Below, one piece after another: positions 38,086 through 47,797 of a stretch of 64,000 nt of DNA (positions are counted from its first letter, which is position 1; every line of letters starts with the position of its first letter). Position numbers and translations under genes: made by a program. Source of the DNA: Chaetoceros tenuissimus. Its lineage: Eukaryota > Bacillariophyta > Thalassiosirophyceae > Chaetocerotales > Chaetocerotaceae. The stretch is taken from the NCBI GenBank assembly GCA_021927905.1, contig BLLK01000045.1, forward strand, positions 1,674,001-1,738,000, written 5' to 3'. The notes below the pieces were generated by a model. The model ran no database searches and was not told the DNA's origin. It was given only the letters and a program-made list of their open reading frames with translations.

Positions 38086-38136
38086 TATAAAAGAAATGTG
38101 TGATGGCAATACTACATACTTTAAAAGTTTAGAATC

Positions 38137-40884
38137 CTACAAGAAATGACTTGTAGTCCTTTGATCATTGTGAGGTTCTTCCCAATCTTCACTATTCATA
38201 ATCCCAATCAAATGACAACTATGAGAATCATCATCATCATCCAAGTCGTAATTTGTATCCATCATCTGCTCTCCCTCATCTATTGATACCTCGCTCTCAA
38301 CATTTACAGCAACTTCCTCTTGCGAAAAAGAAAAAACTGGTTCTGACGAATCCTTTTTAAACGTAGATTGTATAACAAATTTCATCATTTTGGACCTATC
38401 ACTAATACTGGATCTTTTTGAAGCAAGAAGATCCATGACTTCAATAGTATTCATCTTAGATGTATCTACATCATCAACAGCGAGGATTCTATCTCCTGGG
38501 TGTACTTGGCCTAAAAGAGGTGAGTACTCCTTCACTTTGAATACGGTTGGAGGTAAGCCATCTTTCGAAGATATAGTAATACCAAGTTTACCAGTGGATG
38601 GTGCTAGGAATGTGTAAGTTTGTCCACGAGGTGGAAAAGGTTCACTTCCATTTTTTGGATGATTAAATGAGAACGAAGATGTACTAGTATGTCTTTGATG
38701 AAGACTGTACTCTTCTCCGGTTTCGTTTTCCACATCATTCCAAGGCATAGTTTCAAAGACAACAATTTCTTTTTCCTTCTGATTATTTGACTCTGAAACA
38801 TGTTCTTCCGATCTCTCTTCATCTAGGGAATGCTGATCGAAATCATCTTGGTATTCTCTATCTATACGATCTCTTTCCCTGAGATCAGCAGAGACAACAC
38901 TCACATCTCCTTCTGAAATATAATGGGAACAATCATCCACCATTGAATCCAAAGAAGCATTGGATTTGCGACTTCTTTTGAATAGTTTTTTTAGTGTAGG
39001 ACGTTTATCCTTCTCATCTTTCCTTTTCATTTTTTTCGCAAAAAGTACAGCAAAATCATCTTTTTGCTCAAGGGCATCAGAATCAAAGGTGAAAGTATTG
39101 GTTTGTGGAACTATTACATCCTTCTTTCCTTCATTCCGGTCCTCTGCATGCGCAGTGCAAGGGGTAGACAGAGAGCCTAATTCTCCCATACTAAGTCTCG
39201 AGGAAATCGCTGTATGTGGACTTGTTTCATCGAAATTAATACTAATATCCTTTGGCTGAGTTTGCAAAGGACTAGAATTTCATGAGATGAGATAAGTTTA
39301 TAAAAAGATATACAAATTCAATTAGGTGCAATTTTGCACGATAGGTACTTACTACAAGACTTTGTAAGCATCAATGGGATTTGCAGCCTTTTTGGCAGAA
39401 AGTACAGCAATAAGATCGGATGATGCTTCTAAACGTTTCACATGCATATTGTTTGGAGATGTAAAACGTCTGGACTCTGAAGCTGGTGAATTAGACTCCT
39501 CTGGTATTACTTTCAAGTCATCATGTTCATCAATATTATCAAACACAATCATCGGAGGAACGAAATTCTTCCTAGTTGGTTCTTGTGGTGTTGGTCTATA
39601 ATTCCTGTCATCCTGATTACCTCGAGCATCACTCAAATCAATTGGTATATCATCACTAGAAGTCTTGCTTAGAACCCTTGAGATGCATATTCCATTCATT
39701 TTGTTTGAGTCAAAACCACCTCCATTCTCTTCATCGGGCTCAGAAGAGTACTGACGACAAGATGATTCTCGTTTATACCTCCTAACAAATGGGAGGCGAT
39801 CATTTCTATACAAGAATCCTGCAACACCGAAAACTGAAAGAAGTACGGTAATGGAGACAAAGATGACTGATGATCTCCTATCCTTTTTTCGCTCTTCACT
39901 ATCTCTTGGAATGTCATCATTCAGTGCACCGTCAATTTCATTCCTCACCACCAAAGCCTCTTCCATTTCGAATTTGATGACTGTGTCCGAGAATTTTTCT
40001 GTTTTATTCATCAAACTGACATATTCATTGGATTTCAGTTTTTTAGAAATATACTCTCCAAACTTGAATGCACCTTTCTTATCTTCAAATAGTCGTCTAC
40101 CAAATACCTTAACACGAAGCTGTAAGTATTCTAAATCAATGGTATCTCCTTCCATACGACGTAGATTTCTTTCCCTAGCAGCAACTTTCTGCAACACAAC
40201 TTCAACAGAAATAACCTCAACGAAATCGTCAACTATACTCTGAAGATAGACAAAAGTAATCATTTCAAATGCATCAGTATCATCGTCACTAAGACTTGAA
40301 GAGTTACTTGAAATAAAAATGTCAATTTCAGCGTTGACTGGATAGCCAGTTCGAGATGGAGCAGAAGATGGGGACAAAGAATAACCACATTCCACACCAC
40401 ATGTTTGTGGACAGCTTCGATATAATTCTAGCACATCCTCATCTGTCAATCCAAGATACTTCCAATTGGAACAATTAGTATTTCGATGATCATAGCAAGT
40501 GAAGTCATTAAGTGGAGATCTGTACGAAGCTAGGTCATGACATTCAGGAGATGGAGCATTTGAGGGCACTGTAGACTTTGTGATGGTGGGTTCTGAGGTT
40601 GGATAATATGATGGATGTGAGGATTTCATCTTCGATGGAAAAGATGTTGGAGAGGTCGAAGGTGAAGATGACTTCGCAATAGAAGGCTTCACAGAGGGCG
40701 ATGAGCTCTTTTTGAAAGTAACTTCATCAGAAGGTGAATCCGAGAAGTAAGATTCATCAACTATTTCTCTCCGTCCGTCCTTGAGATCTAAATCTTTCCC
40801 TGATACATCGATTGCAGAACATATAATGTTCAGGCAATGAAAAACAAGAAATACAGACATTACAGCTCTGCATGGAAATAGCAT
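38137..40884 (-). CDS. Single-pass membrane protein with Cys-rich ectodomain and cytoplasmic PDZ
   Basis: Two open frames joined by an 81-bp intron (39272-39352, GTAAGT...CTAG), giving 888 aa from ATG 40884. The downstream frame has no ATG near its start, and the upstream frame would end exactly at the donor (TTGTA/GTAAGT), so a single gene is favoured. Order: signal peptide 1-24 (ending IICSA), a Ser/Pro-rich stretch with SxPS repeats (about 45-115), a six-Cys module (CHDLASYRSP to CPQTCGVECG, ShK-like), a conserved extracellular region, one membrane segment (about 345-365, SVIFVSITVLLSVFGVAGFLY), then a long cytoplasmic tail. A PDZ-like domain lies near 715-800 (GKLGITISSKDGLPPTVFKV, GDRILAVDDVD, IEVMDLLASK). 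The tail also has a poly-basic patch and an acidic end. Likely a cell-surface receptor or cell-wall linker; ligand unknown. Confidence 0.75.
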
Positions 40885-41554
40885 TTTATCTCGATACACT
40901 TAGCTGGGTCCAGTGTTTGACTCAATATATATCTTTTTTATCTAGATCTATTGGATTAATTGTACTACTATGGAAAGAAGTACATCTATATTATTTTGAA
41001 AAATAGAGTTGCACAAAAGAACTTTCTGAAAGAAACAAAAAAGTGAGCTAAATCTCAACATGGCACATATCATTCGTGCCAAGAAACCGTTCATTTGAAA
41101 ACCGTTACTTCTTCTGAAGGGGGAACAGGTGAACCACCCCTTTCAGGACGCATTGGATCACAATAGTGTAGTACGTACTTAGTTTATGAATGTTTCGACA
41201 AGTTCCAAATAATAAATAATCATTTCAGTTTCATCCTACTACATATATATTTGATACGTGCCTTCATCAGGCAAAACTTGGATCTCAGTCTTATCAGTAT
41301 GATGAACAAGCTAGTCTACATTTCATAATAAAAAGCGCTGAAAAATTCAAAAAAGACATTAAACTAATGGTATTTTTATTTTGAGCGATTGTGCCTCCCT
41401 TCTTGCGCTTGATATTGCATTCAAATTTGCTAGACTTGACCATTTGAACCCGCAGTAATAATTCAGCACGTATGATTTGTTTTGTCTCGAAACTGTGACA
41501 GACCTTTCAGCCAAGAACCAAAATTAGGCCTCGAACTCTTCCTACATGAAGTAT
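40885..41554. other. Intergenic region with GTACGTAC site
   Basis: 670 bp upstream of the membrane-PDZ gene and downstream of casein kinase 1. GTACGTAC lies at 41171-41178, 287 bp before ATG 40884. The 67-codon frame at 41482-41685 overlaps the kinase tail and is a shadow. Confidence 0.45.
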
Positions 41555-43096
41555 TTATCTACGTCCGGAACCCATGTTGTTTCGTGAGGTTCTCTGGTAT
41601 CCTCCATCAATTTGTCCTCCAATGTTATCTCCGTATGGAGCTCCTCTGTCTCCTCCACTTACTCTTTCTCTGTCTCCTCCGGTAGAACCGGAATCAATTC
41701 TATTCCAATCCCAGTCGAGACTGGAGTTGTTATTGGTGTATCCTTGAGTTCTGAACAAATCGCGGAACATTCCTCTCAAGTATGCAATGTTTGGCTTAGC
41801 TTCAAACTTCAAGGAGCGGCAGTATGCCAAGTACTCAGCAAACTGAGAAGGACATCCCTGACAGAGAGCAGGAATGGTGATGGATTGCTTCTTCTCCATA
41901 ATCAATTTATATTTCTTGGTTGCAGACTTAGCCTTGAGTCCCTGCCATGGCAAACCTCCCTTAAGGAAGTAAACCAATACATATCCAATGGACTCAAGAT
42001 CATCACGACGAGACTGCTCCACTCCCAAGTGATTGTTGATGGAAGCATAACGTGGAGTACCAGTCAAACTTCTTCCCTCTCTCTGAGGAATGTGCTGCAA
42101 AGTTCTTGGGTGACGGTATCTCTTGGAAAGACCGAAATCAATGCAGTAGATAAAGTTTCCGTTTCCACGTCCTCCATCTGTTACAAAGTTCGCCGGTTTG
42201 ATATCACGATGAATCAAGTGGCGGGAGTGCATGAGTTCAACACGCTCAAGCATCTGATCAGCAATCATGAGTACAGTCTTGAGTGAGAATCTGCGTCCAC
42301 ATTTATTGAATTGATCCTCGAGAGATGGTCCGAGAAGGTCCATTACCATAAGGTTGTAAGAGTCCTGTGTTCCAAAGTAGTGAACTTTTGCAAATCCAGG
42401 AGCATTTTGGAGTTCTCTGTATACCTTGTATTCGTGACGAAGCTGCGGGCATCTCGCACCGTGCTTTTCGAATTTTACAGCCACCTATAAACGAAATTGT
42501 TAGTATGTTGAATATGAAAGGTAGATGAGCAGTGCTTTACATTTTCATGGCATAGGCTTGAGGGTTCTTTCCAACACAAATGTTGAATAAATTAGTATTT
42601 CTTCATAGTCCAGTCGAGGCTTATCTTTTGTATTCATGCTTCATTCTGTAATTACACCGTTACTAATGCTGATGATTTCAACTGAATTATTGCTAAGCTT
42701 GTCGACACGGAGCTCCTTCGACAGCAGCATGAAGCCTCAAATGATGCCTCCAATGAATTCCCCCGAATCCGCCTCTCCATGCAAATGCACATGCCTTCCT
42801 AAAACTATAACTAGACTCACCTTTTCTCCATTCGCTCCAACTCCAAGGTAGATATCTCCAAAAGATCCTCCACCAACCCTCTTGGTGATACGGTATTTCT
42901 ATGGGAAAGGAAAAAAAGAGTGGGTTAGATCAAAACTAGTGTACATGCGGTAGAGTCACGACTGATCAATTTCGACTCATAGCTCTATCCCCTCCAATCA
43001 TTTCCACAACTCTCATTCCATACTTTTTACAATTGATGAGATGAAGAAGATATGTATATTGAATTGTAGAATACTTACACTAATTGAGGACTGCAT
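41555..43096 (-). CDS. CK1: Casein kinase 1
   Basis: Three exons: 43096-43079 (six codons, MQSSIS), 42898-42821 (26 codons) and 42484-41555, separated by introns of 180 bp and 336 bp, all phase 0, giving 341 aa. Exon 2 supplies the glycine loop (KRVGGGSFGDIYLG) that is missing from the long frame; exon 3 starts VAVKFEKHG with the catalytic Lys. HRDIKPANF, IDFGLSKRY and the CK1-specific GTPRYASINNHLG and SRRDDLESIGYVLVYFLKGGLPW are intact. It is a constitutively active Ser/Thr kinase prone to phospho-primed sites, with roles in clock, trafficking and division in other eukaryotes. The C-terminal 50 residues are a Gly/Arg/Asp-rich tail (GGDRERVSGGDRG) unlike animal isoforms. The 336-bp intron is the longest in the window. 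Confidence 0.93.
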
Positions 43097-43721
43097 TGCC
43101 GCAGTCGTTTACTAATGGTATTAGTTTGAGGAGTAGCGTCTATGGACAGTACTACACCATGCTGCTCAAAGCTGCTGCTGCAAGAGCAAAGCGGAAGGTA
43201 TGATGACCGCCAATTTTTGGTGCTTGCCAAGGACTGCCTACAAAATTAGTAGTTTCAGCGACATTTATGTTATATTGAACAATGAAGGTTTATATCATCG
43301 CTGAACTGTCTTTGTTCGTCAAATTGATGAAATTAGCTTGGAGAATTCTCTTTTGAAAACTATCCCGGAAAGGAATTGAAAAGAACAGACAAGAAGGGAA
43401 CAAGATTGATTGTCCCAATGCTTCTCGACTCTCGACTTTATTTTATTTATTTACCCTCATCACTGATACCGACCAAGCAAGGAGTCTACAAAATGATGAA
43501 ATCTATGCTCCCTTCTATTAGGATTCTATGAAAAATATAATCACTTTGATAAATTATCAACACCTCATTGCTGTTATTTTTTAAAAAGATGCGACAGGAT
43601 ACGTAGTTACATTGTCATGGAAACACTTCTCTCATTGATACTGTCATGATTCAAGAATAAAAGTATTTTATACATTTGGAATATGGTACTAACTTTTAGA
43701 GAGTATTCAAGTGAATGCTTA
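43097..43721. other. Intergenic region upstream of casein kinase 1
   Basis: 625 bp between the CK1 start and the 3' end of the thioesterase gene, both minus strand. It should hold the CK1 promoter. No open frame, RNA gene or repeat recognised. Confidence 0.4.
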
Positions 43722-44699
43722 TTATAGTTTTCCATTTCGATGATCTTGCACAAGTTTGACAAATTCAGACTTTTCCATTAGACCTACAGCCTTGTTTCCA
43801 ATACCAGCATTACGAATAGCAGCCCTTAATTCTTTGATACTCATATCACTAGGATCTTTCAAAGTGACTTTATGATCCTCGCTATCAGGCAAGACCTTGG
43901 CCAAAAACTTTTGAATGTCTTCAATTTCTTCCATGTTTACTGAATGAGGGAGACCACGATAGGTCTTGAGTTCATAGTTTGTACATCCTTCCTCTATCAC
44001 AATTCCTTGACTCTTTTGAGCCATTCCAACTTGTATCATTGGATCAGCTTCACCATGACAATGCAAAATAGGGGTATCTTCCAATCCCTTTGTCAACTTG
44101 AATTGCGCTCTTGCAGCCAAATATCCACTCATACATACAATTCCAGCCAACTTTTGCTCAGCTTTCAATTGCAAACCAGTGAATAGAGATAATGCTCCTC
44201 CCTGACTGAATCCCATCAATACCATCCGATCATATCCCAACTTTGACTCTTCATGTTCCTTCTCCAAAATATCTACAATGGTCTGACGAGATTCTTGAAT
44301 CCCTTTGCAGTTTTCATTTGAGCGTTCATCTAATCCTGTGATATCATACCAGCTATTCATAGGCATACCCATATTCATGGTAACAGGTTGGGTAGGTGCA
44401 GTTGGAAGAACAATTTTCAAATGAGGCATTTGGGTTGCAATCATTTGTGCAACGTCTTCAAAACCTGATGCAGAATCTCCTAATCCGTGTGAAATGACTA
44501 AAAGTCCAGATTGACTAGCAGAATCTTTTGGTTGAAGTGTAATGGTTGTTCCTGAGCGGGTAATTGTATAAGGAGACATTGTAGAATATGCTCTAGTGAA
44601 ATGTGTCGATGTATTTGAGGAGAGTAAAAGAATAGATGTAGATAAGAGACGATAGATCTTGGATGATTTGTTTGTGCTAAAACGATAGAGCAAGTTCAT
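43722..44699 (-). CDS. Acyl-protein thioesterase / lysophospholipase with extra helical domain
   Basis: 325 aa, single exon. An alpha/beta hydrolase of the APT1/LYPLA family (about 65-270): LLVISHGLGDSASGF, the oxyanion/substrate region PTAPTQPVTMN and MNSWYD, the nucleophile elbow GFSQGG, the Asp of HGEADPMI and the His of LPHSVN. It removes palmitate from S-acylated proteins or hydrolyses lysophospholipids. Two additions are unusual. An N-terminal stretch of about 40 residues (LLYRFSTNKSSKIYRLL) could target mitochondria, with an internal Met (MSPYTITRS) giving a normal-length cytosolic form. After the hydrolase, a 40-residue module (SIKELRAAIRNAGI, GLMEKSEFVKLV) resembles SAP-like or MANF C-terminal helices. 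Family members are about 220-240 aa. Confidence 0.88.
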   Translation of the reverse strand: MNLLYRFSTNKSSKIYRLLSTSILLLSSNTSTHFTRAYSTMSPYTITRSGTTITLQPKDSASQSGLLVISHGLGDSASGFEDVAQMIATQMPHLKIVLPTAPTQPVTMNMGMPMNSWYDITGLDERSNENCKGIQESRQTIVDILEKEHEESKLGYDRMVLMGFSQGGALSLFTGLQLKAEQKLAGIVCMSGYLAARAQFKLTKGLEDTPILHCHGEADPMIQVGMAQKSQGIVIEEGCTNYELKTYRGLPHSVNMEEIEDIQKFLAKVLPDSEDHKVTLKDPSDMSIKELRAAIRNAGIGNKAVGLMEKSEFVKLVQDHRNGKL

Positions 44700-45052
44700 G
44701 AAGGTTTATCCTCAAGTAAAATTTCAAAAGATGAGGTATAAGTTTGTATTCTCACACGGATGAAGAAGAGCAGAAGGTCTAATGATTGTATTTTTAATGA
44801 AGATAGTGGAAAGTTTTTCTTCGCAAGTTTTCTTTTCGACCTCCTCTTCTCTCTTCTACTTCGTGGTTGGCTTGTAAATCCTTGTCCAAACCGTTAAAAA
44901 CCGTCATCGGCGAAACATGGTCATTTTCATTCTTAACGGGCATTTCTTTTTTCTGTGAAATGAAAATGTGTGCCAACGAACCAAATAATGCAACACACAG
45001 TCTAATGACCAAGTAGACCCTTGTGTCATTCATTTCTCTCTGTTTTCATCAG
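44700..45052. promoter_or_regulatory. Divergent region; probably contains the missing first exon of the apyrase gene
   Basis: About 350 bp between the thioesterase start and the apyrase frame. A good acceptor (TTTTCATCAG) ends at 45052. An in-frame stop at 44986 rules out simple upstream extension. I could not find a convincing first exon with its donor. Confidence 0.4.
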
Positions 45053-46719
45053 TGCAATCGATTGTTTCCATCATTAACTCTGATCAGAACCGAAGCTTAC
45101 GTATTCGTAGCACGAGCCGCACTAGATCTGTACCCAACTTTGTAACTATTGCTACAGGGGAAATTCCATACCCTAGACCTGCTACCAGACAAACTTCTGC
45201 GTCGTCCAAGACACCTGTGAAAAATAGCAGTAGAGATTACTTTGTACCTCCACCGCCTCCTCCTCCACCTCAGTCTAGTTCAAAATCTGTAGGCTTTAAA
45301 CCACTGAACGTTGACAGCAATAATTCCTATTCTTCAAACGTTTCTACTGGAAGTTTATACGATTACAACATAAACTCATCGACCCATAACGAGTATTATC
45401 AGTCTTACACTAGTCAAGACCCATCCTCACCGAATTATTACACTGCAGATAAACACAAAAAGAAATCATATCCTTCAATGATGCCTGCTAGAGAAACCGC
45501 AGCCTATGCTCACCATAACAGCCCACAATCGCACATTGCAAGATTCTTGCATTATTGTCGTCAACATGCAACTGCAGTCACTGCTGTTCTTTGCTTCTTC
45601 GTCTTTCTTTTAATTTTCACTGGAGAAGAAGTCATTGGATCCTCTCCTGGTGGAAACTATGGACTTAGGGCTTCAGGAAAAGTTGATCCGCACTGGGGAG
45701 GCGCTGTGCATGCAGGTTACTTTACTCCAAAGTCAGCTGTTGCATCGCCTACTCAATTTCATTTTGCAGCTGTTACCGATATGGATCAGCTCTCACGCGT
45801 ACCAGGATCTGAAAAGCCAATTTTTCAATCATTCATGATGCCAGGTATGCTTACCTATGATTCATCTGCCAACAAGTACAAGGTTGAATTTGGAGATATG
45901 AGAACTCTTGTTTCTGGACATAATGAAGCTGGAAGAGGTATGGAATTGTCAGAGTTGACACTTTATCAAAATAGACTTTTGGCATTTGATGATCGTACTG
46001 GAAGTATCTTCGAAGTGTTGAGTCACGAAGATAAATCATTCGTTGTTCCACGTTTTGTGATTACCGAAGGAGAAGGTGATACTGACAAGGGTATGAAATG
46101 GGAATGGGCCACTGTGAAAGATGGCGAGCTATGGATTGGATCCATGGGTAAGGAATATACTCGTCCTGATGGATCTATTCTAAACACCAATAACTTGTGG
46201 GTGGCAACTGTCAATGGAAAGGGAGAAATTACAAGAAGAGACTGGGCTAAACAGTACAACTTTGTCAGGCATTTGTTAGGCGCAGATGCTCCTGGTTATG
46301 TAATTCATGAGGCTGTTTTGTGGTCTCAAAAATTGAAGAAATGGATATTCATTCCTCGTCGTGTTTCTGCTGATAAGTATGACGATGTCATTGATGAGAA
46401 GAAAGGAACTAATAAGGTGGTTCTCGTCGACGAGAAATTTACGAACGGGGAAGTAATTGACATCAAGATGACTGTTGATCCTCTTCATGGATTTTCCTCT
46501 GCTGCATTTGTTCCAAATAGTAATGAGAGACATATAGCTGCACTTCGTTCCGTCGAAGAAGATTGTGTTGGTGGAGATGAGAGTTTGTGCAAGCAAAGAT
46601 CATACTTGATGGTATTCGATGTTCTAACAGGAGAAGTATTGATGGACGAAGTGAAGTTTGAAAATGATATCAAATTTGAGGGACTTGAGTTTGCAGATGT
46701 GTCAATTGCTCCATACTAG
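45052..46719 (+). CDS. CANT1-type calcium-dependent nucleotidase (apyrase), type II membrane protein
   Basis: The open frame is 555 codons but begins with a non-ATG codon directly at a CAG acceptor, so a short upstream exon is likely; the first in-frame ATG is only at 45478. From the frame start, about 165 mostly cytosolic residues (with a run of eight Pro) precede one membrane segment (about 172-192, TAVTAVLCFFVFLLIF). The luminal part (about 235-555) is a full CANT1-family five-bladed propeller: FHFAAVTDMDQLS, MELSELTLYQNRLLAFDDRTG, KWEWATVKDGELWIGSMGKEYT, EGLEFADVSIAPY. The enzyme hydrolyses nucleoside diphosphates (UDP, GDP) in a calcium-dependent way in the ER/Golgi, supporting glycosylation. 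The end of the conserved domain coincides with the stop, so the 3' end is complete. Confidence 0.85.
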   Translation: MQSIVSIINSDQNRSLRIRSTSRTRSVPNFVTIATGEIPYPRPATRQTSASSKTPVKNSSRDYFVPPPPPPPPQSSSKSVGFKPLNVDSNNSYSSNVSTGSLYDYNINSSTHNEYYQSYTSQDPSSPNYYTADKHKKKSYPSMMPARETAAYAHHNSPQSHIARFLHYCRQHATAVTAVLCFFVFLLIFTGEEVIGSSPGGNYGLRASGKVDPHWGGAVHAGYFTPKSAVASPTQFHFAAVTDMDQLSRVPGSEKPIFQSFMMPGMLTYDSSANKYKVEFGDMRTLVSGHNEAGRGMELSELTLYQNRLLAFDDRTGSIFEVLSHEDKSFVVPRFVITEGEGDTDKGMKWEWATVKDGELWIGSMGKEYTRPDGSILNTNNLWVATVNGKGEITRRDWAKQYNFVRHLLGADAPGYVIHEAVLWSQKLKKWIFIPRRVSADKYDDVIDEKKGTNKVVLVDEKFTNGEVIDIKMTVDPLHGFSSAAFVPNSNERHIAALRSVEEDCVGGDESLCKQRSYLMVFDVLTGEVLMDEVKFENDIKFEGLEFADVSIAPY

Positions 46720-47797
46720 TAAGGATAAAGGTTAAAATTGATAAATTAGACCGAAACAAACAGATTAGTAGAGGTCTCCTGTGAGAAATGTTTGAATATA
46801 TATAATGAAAAATAATATAGAGATATGAACAAATCCGTGAAAAGCAATGCCACTCGAGTTTGGATATCTTTACTCTGTCAGGGCATCGTCTTTGGATGTC
46901 GCACTCTCTCCACAGTAACTCTAGTTGATACTTCACCAATATGTTGACTCCGTCACACTCCATTGACTATATGCTTGTTGATGTAATTGACAAAGTAATC
47001 ACCTTTACCTACGCACTGCACAGTGATGCAAAAATAACAAATTTTTCATTGATATGAATTGCATTATCTAGAAAAAGAATATTAATTGCAGAGAAGGGAC
47101 AAATCCAAGCATAGGTACAGAACAGAAACAGAAGGACTATTTTGGACAACAGCTTGCTTCAGCTTGCAGACTTTGGTGTCAAGCGGTCCAGGGAAATTAC
47201 GAACGCTTTACACTACGTAAGTAATACGTACGTACAAAACATATAAGTATGTCTGTTGGTAGGGTGAAGACATGGAACGGACGCAGCGGAAAGTAGGGAA
47301 TTGATAATCGAAAGATCGGACAGCAATCCGATCATAAAAGAATCATATATTTATAATTGCATCATGAATAAAAGAAGAATCATTTAATAAGTACAAAAGC
47401 AGGGAAAAAATTGTTGCTTTACATCAAAACATTTTTATTCTATATCAACTAAAAGCTTAAAATAATTTTACCAATAAAGTATAATTACATCCTGAGAAGA
47501 CGTAAAAGTGTCCATATGAAAACATTTCTATCTTCCAAAGCAAAAGAAACATATTAGAAATGTTGCACACAACTTTTTACATAGGTATAATTTGGTAATA
47601 GGCCTTTTAAAAAGTCCTAGTGAATCTGTCGATTCAACTGATGTCAAAAAATGAATCTTCATCATTCCGAAGATTCATGTTTGGAAAAATGTATCTTTCG
47701 TTCTTTCTGGTGCGCCAAGGAACAAATATACCCTACCTCATTATTTTCACAACGCATAAAATACAAACACTTCATTTTCTTTTCACACAAACATATC
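46720..47797. other. Long intergenic region
   Basis: 1078 bp between two plus-strand genes. TACGTACGTAC lies at 47225-47235, about 560 bp before the next ATG. Open frames on the minus strand (for example 46670-46963) have no recognisable content. No RNA gene seen. Confidence 0.45.

Noticed and set aside
39272-39352. Reading the PDZ part and the membrane part as two separate genes
   Set aside because: The downstream frame has no nearby ATG, and donor and acceptor restore phase exactly, so one gene is more likely.
41612-42286. 224-codon plus-strand frame opposite casein kinase 1
   Set aside because: It lies antisense to a fully conserved kinase and has no recognisable domain.
47651-47797. N-terminal extension of 49 codons in front of the secreted phytase-like protein
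   Set aside because: The ATG at 47798 begins a textbook signal peptide, and the upstream residues are Cys/Phe-rich without meaning; they are an open frame in the leader.
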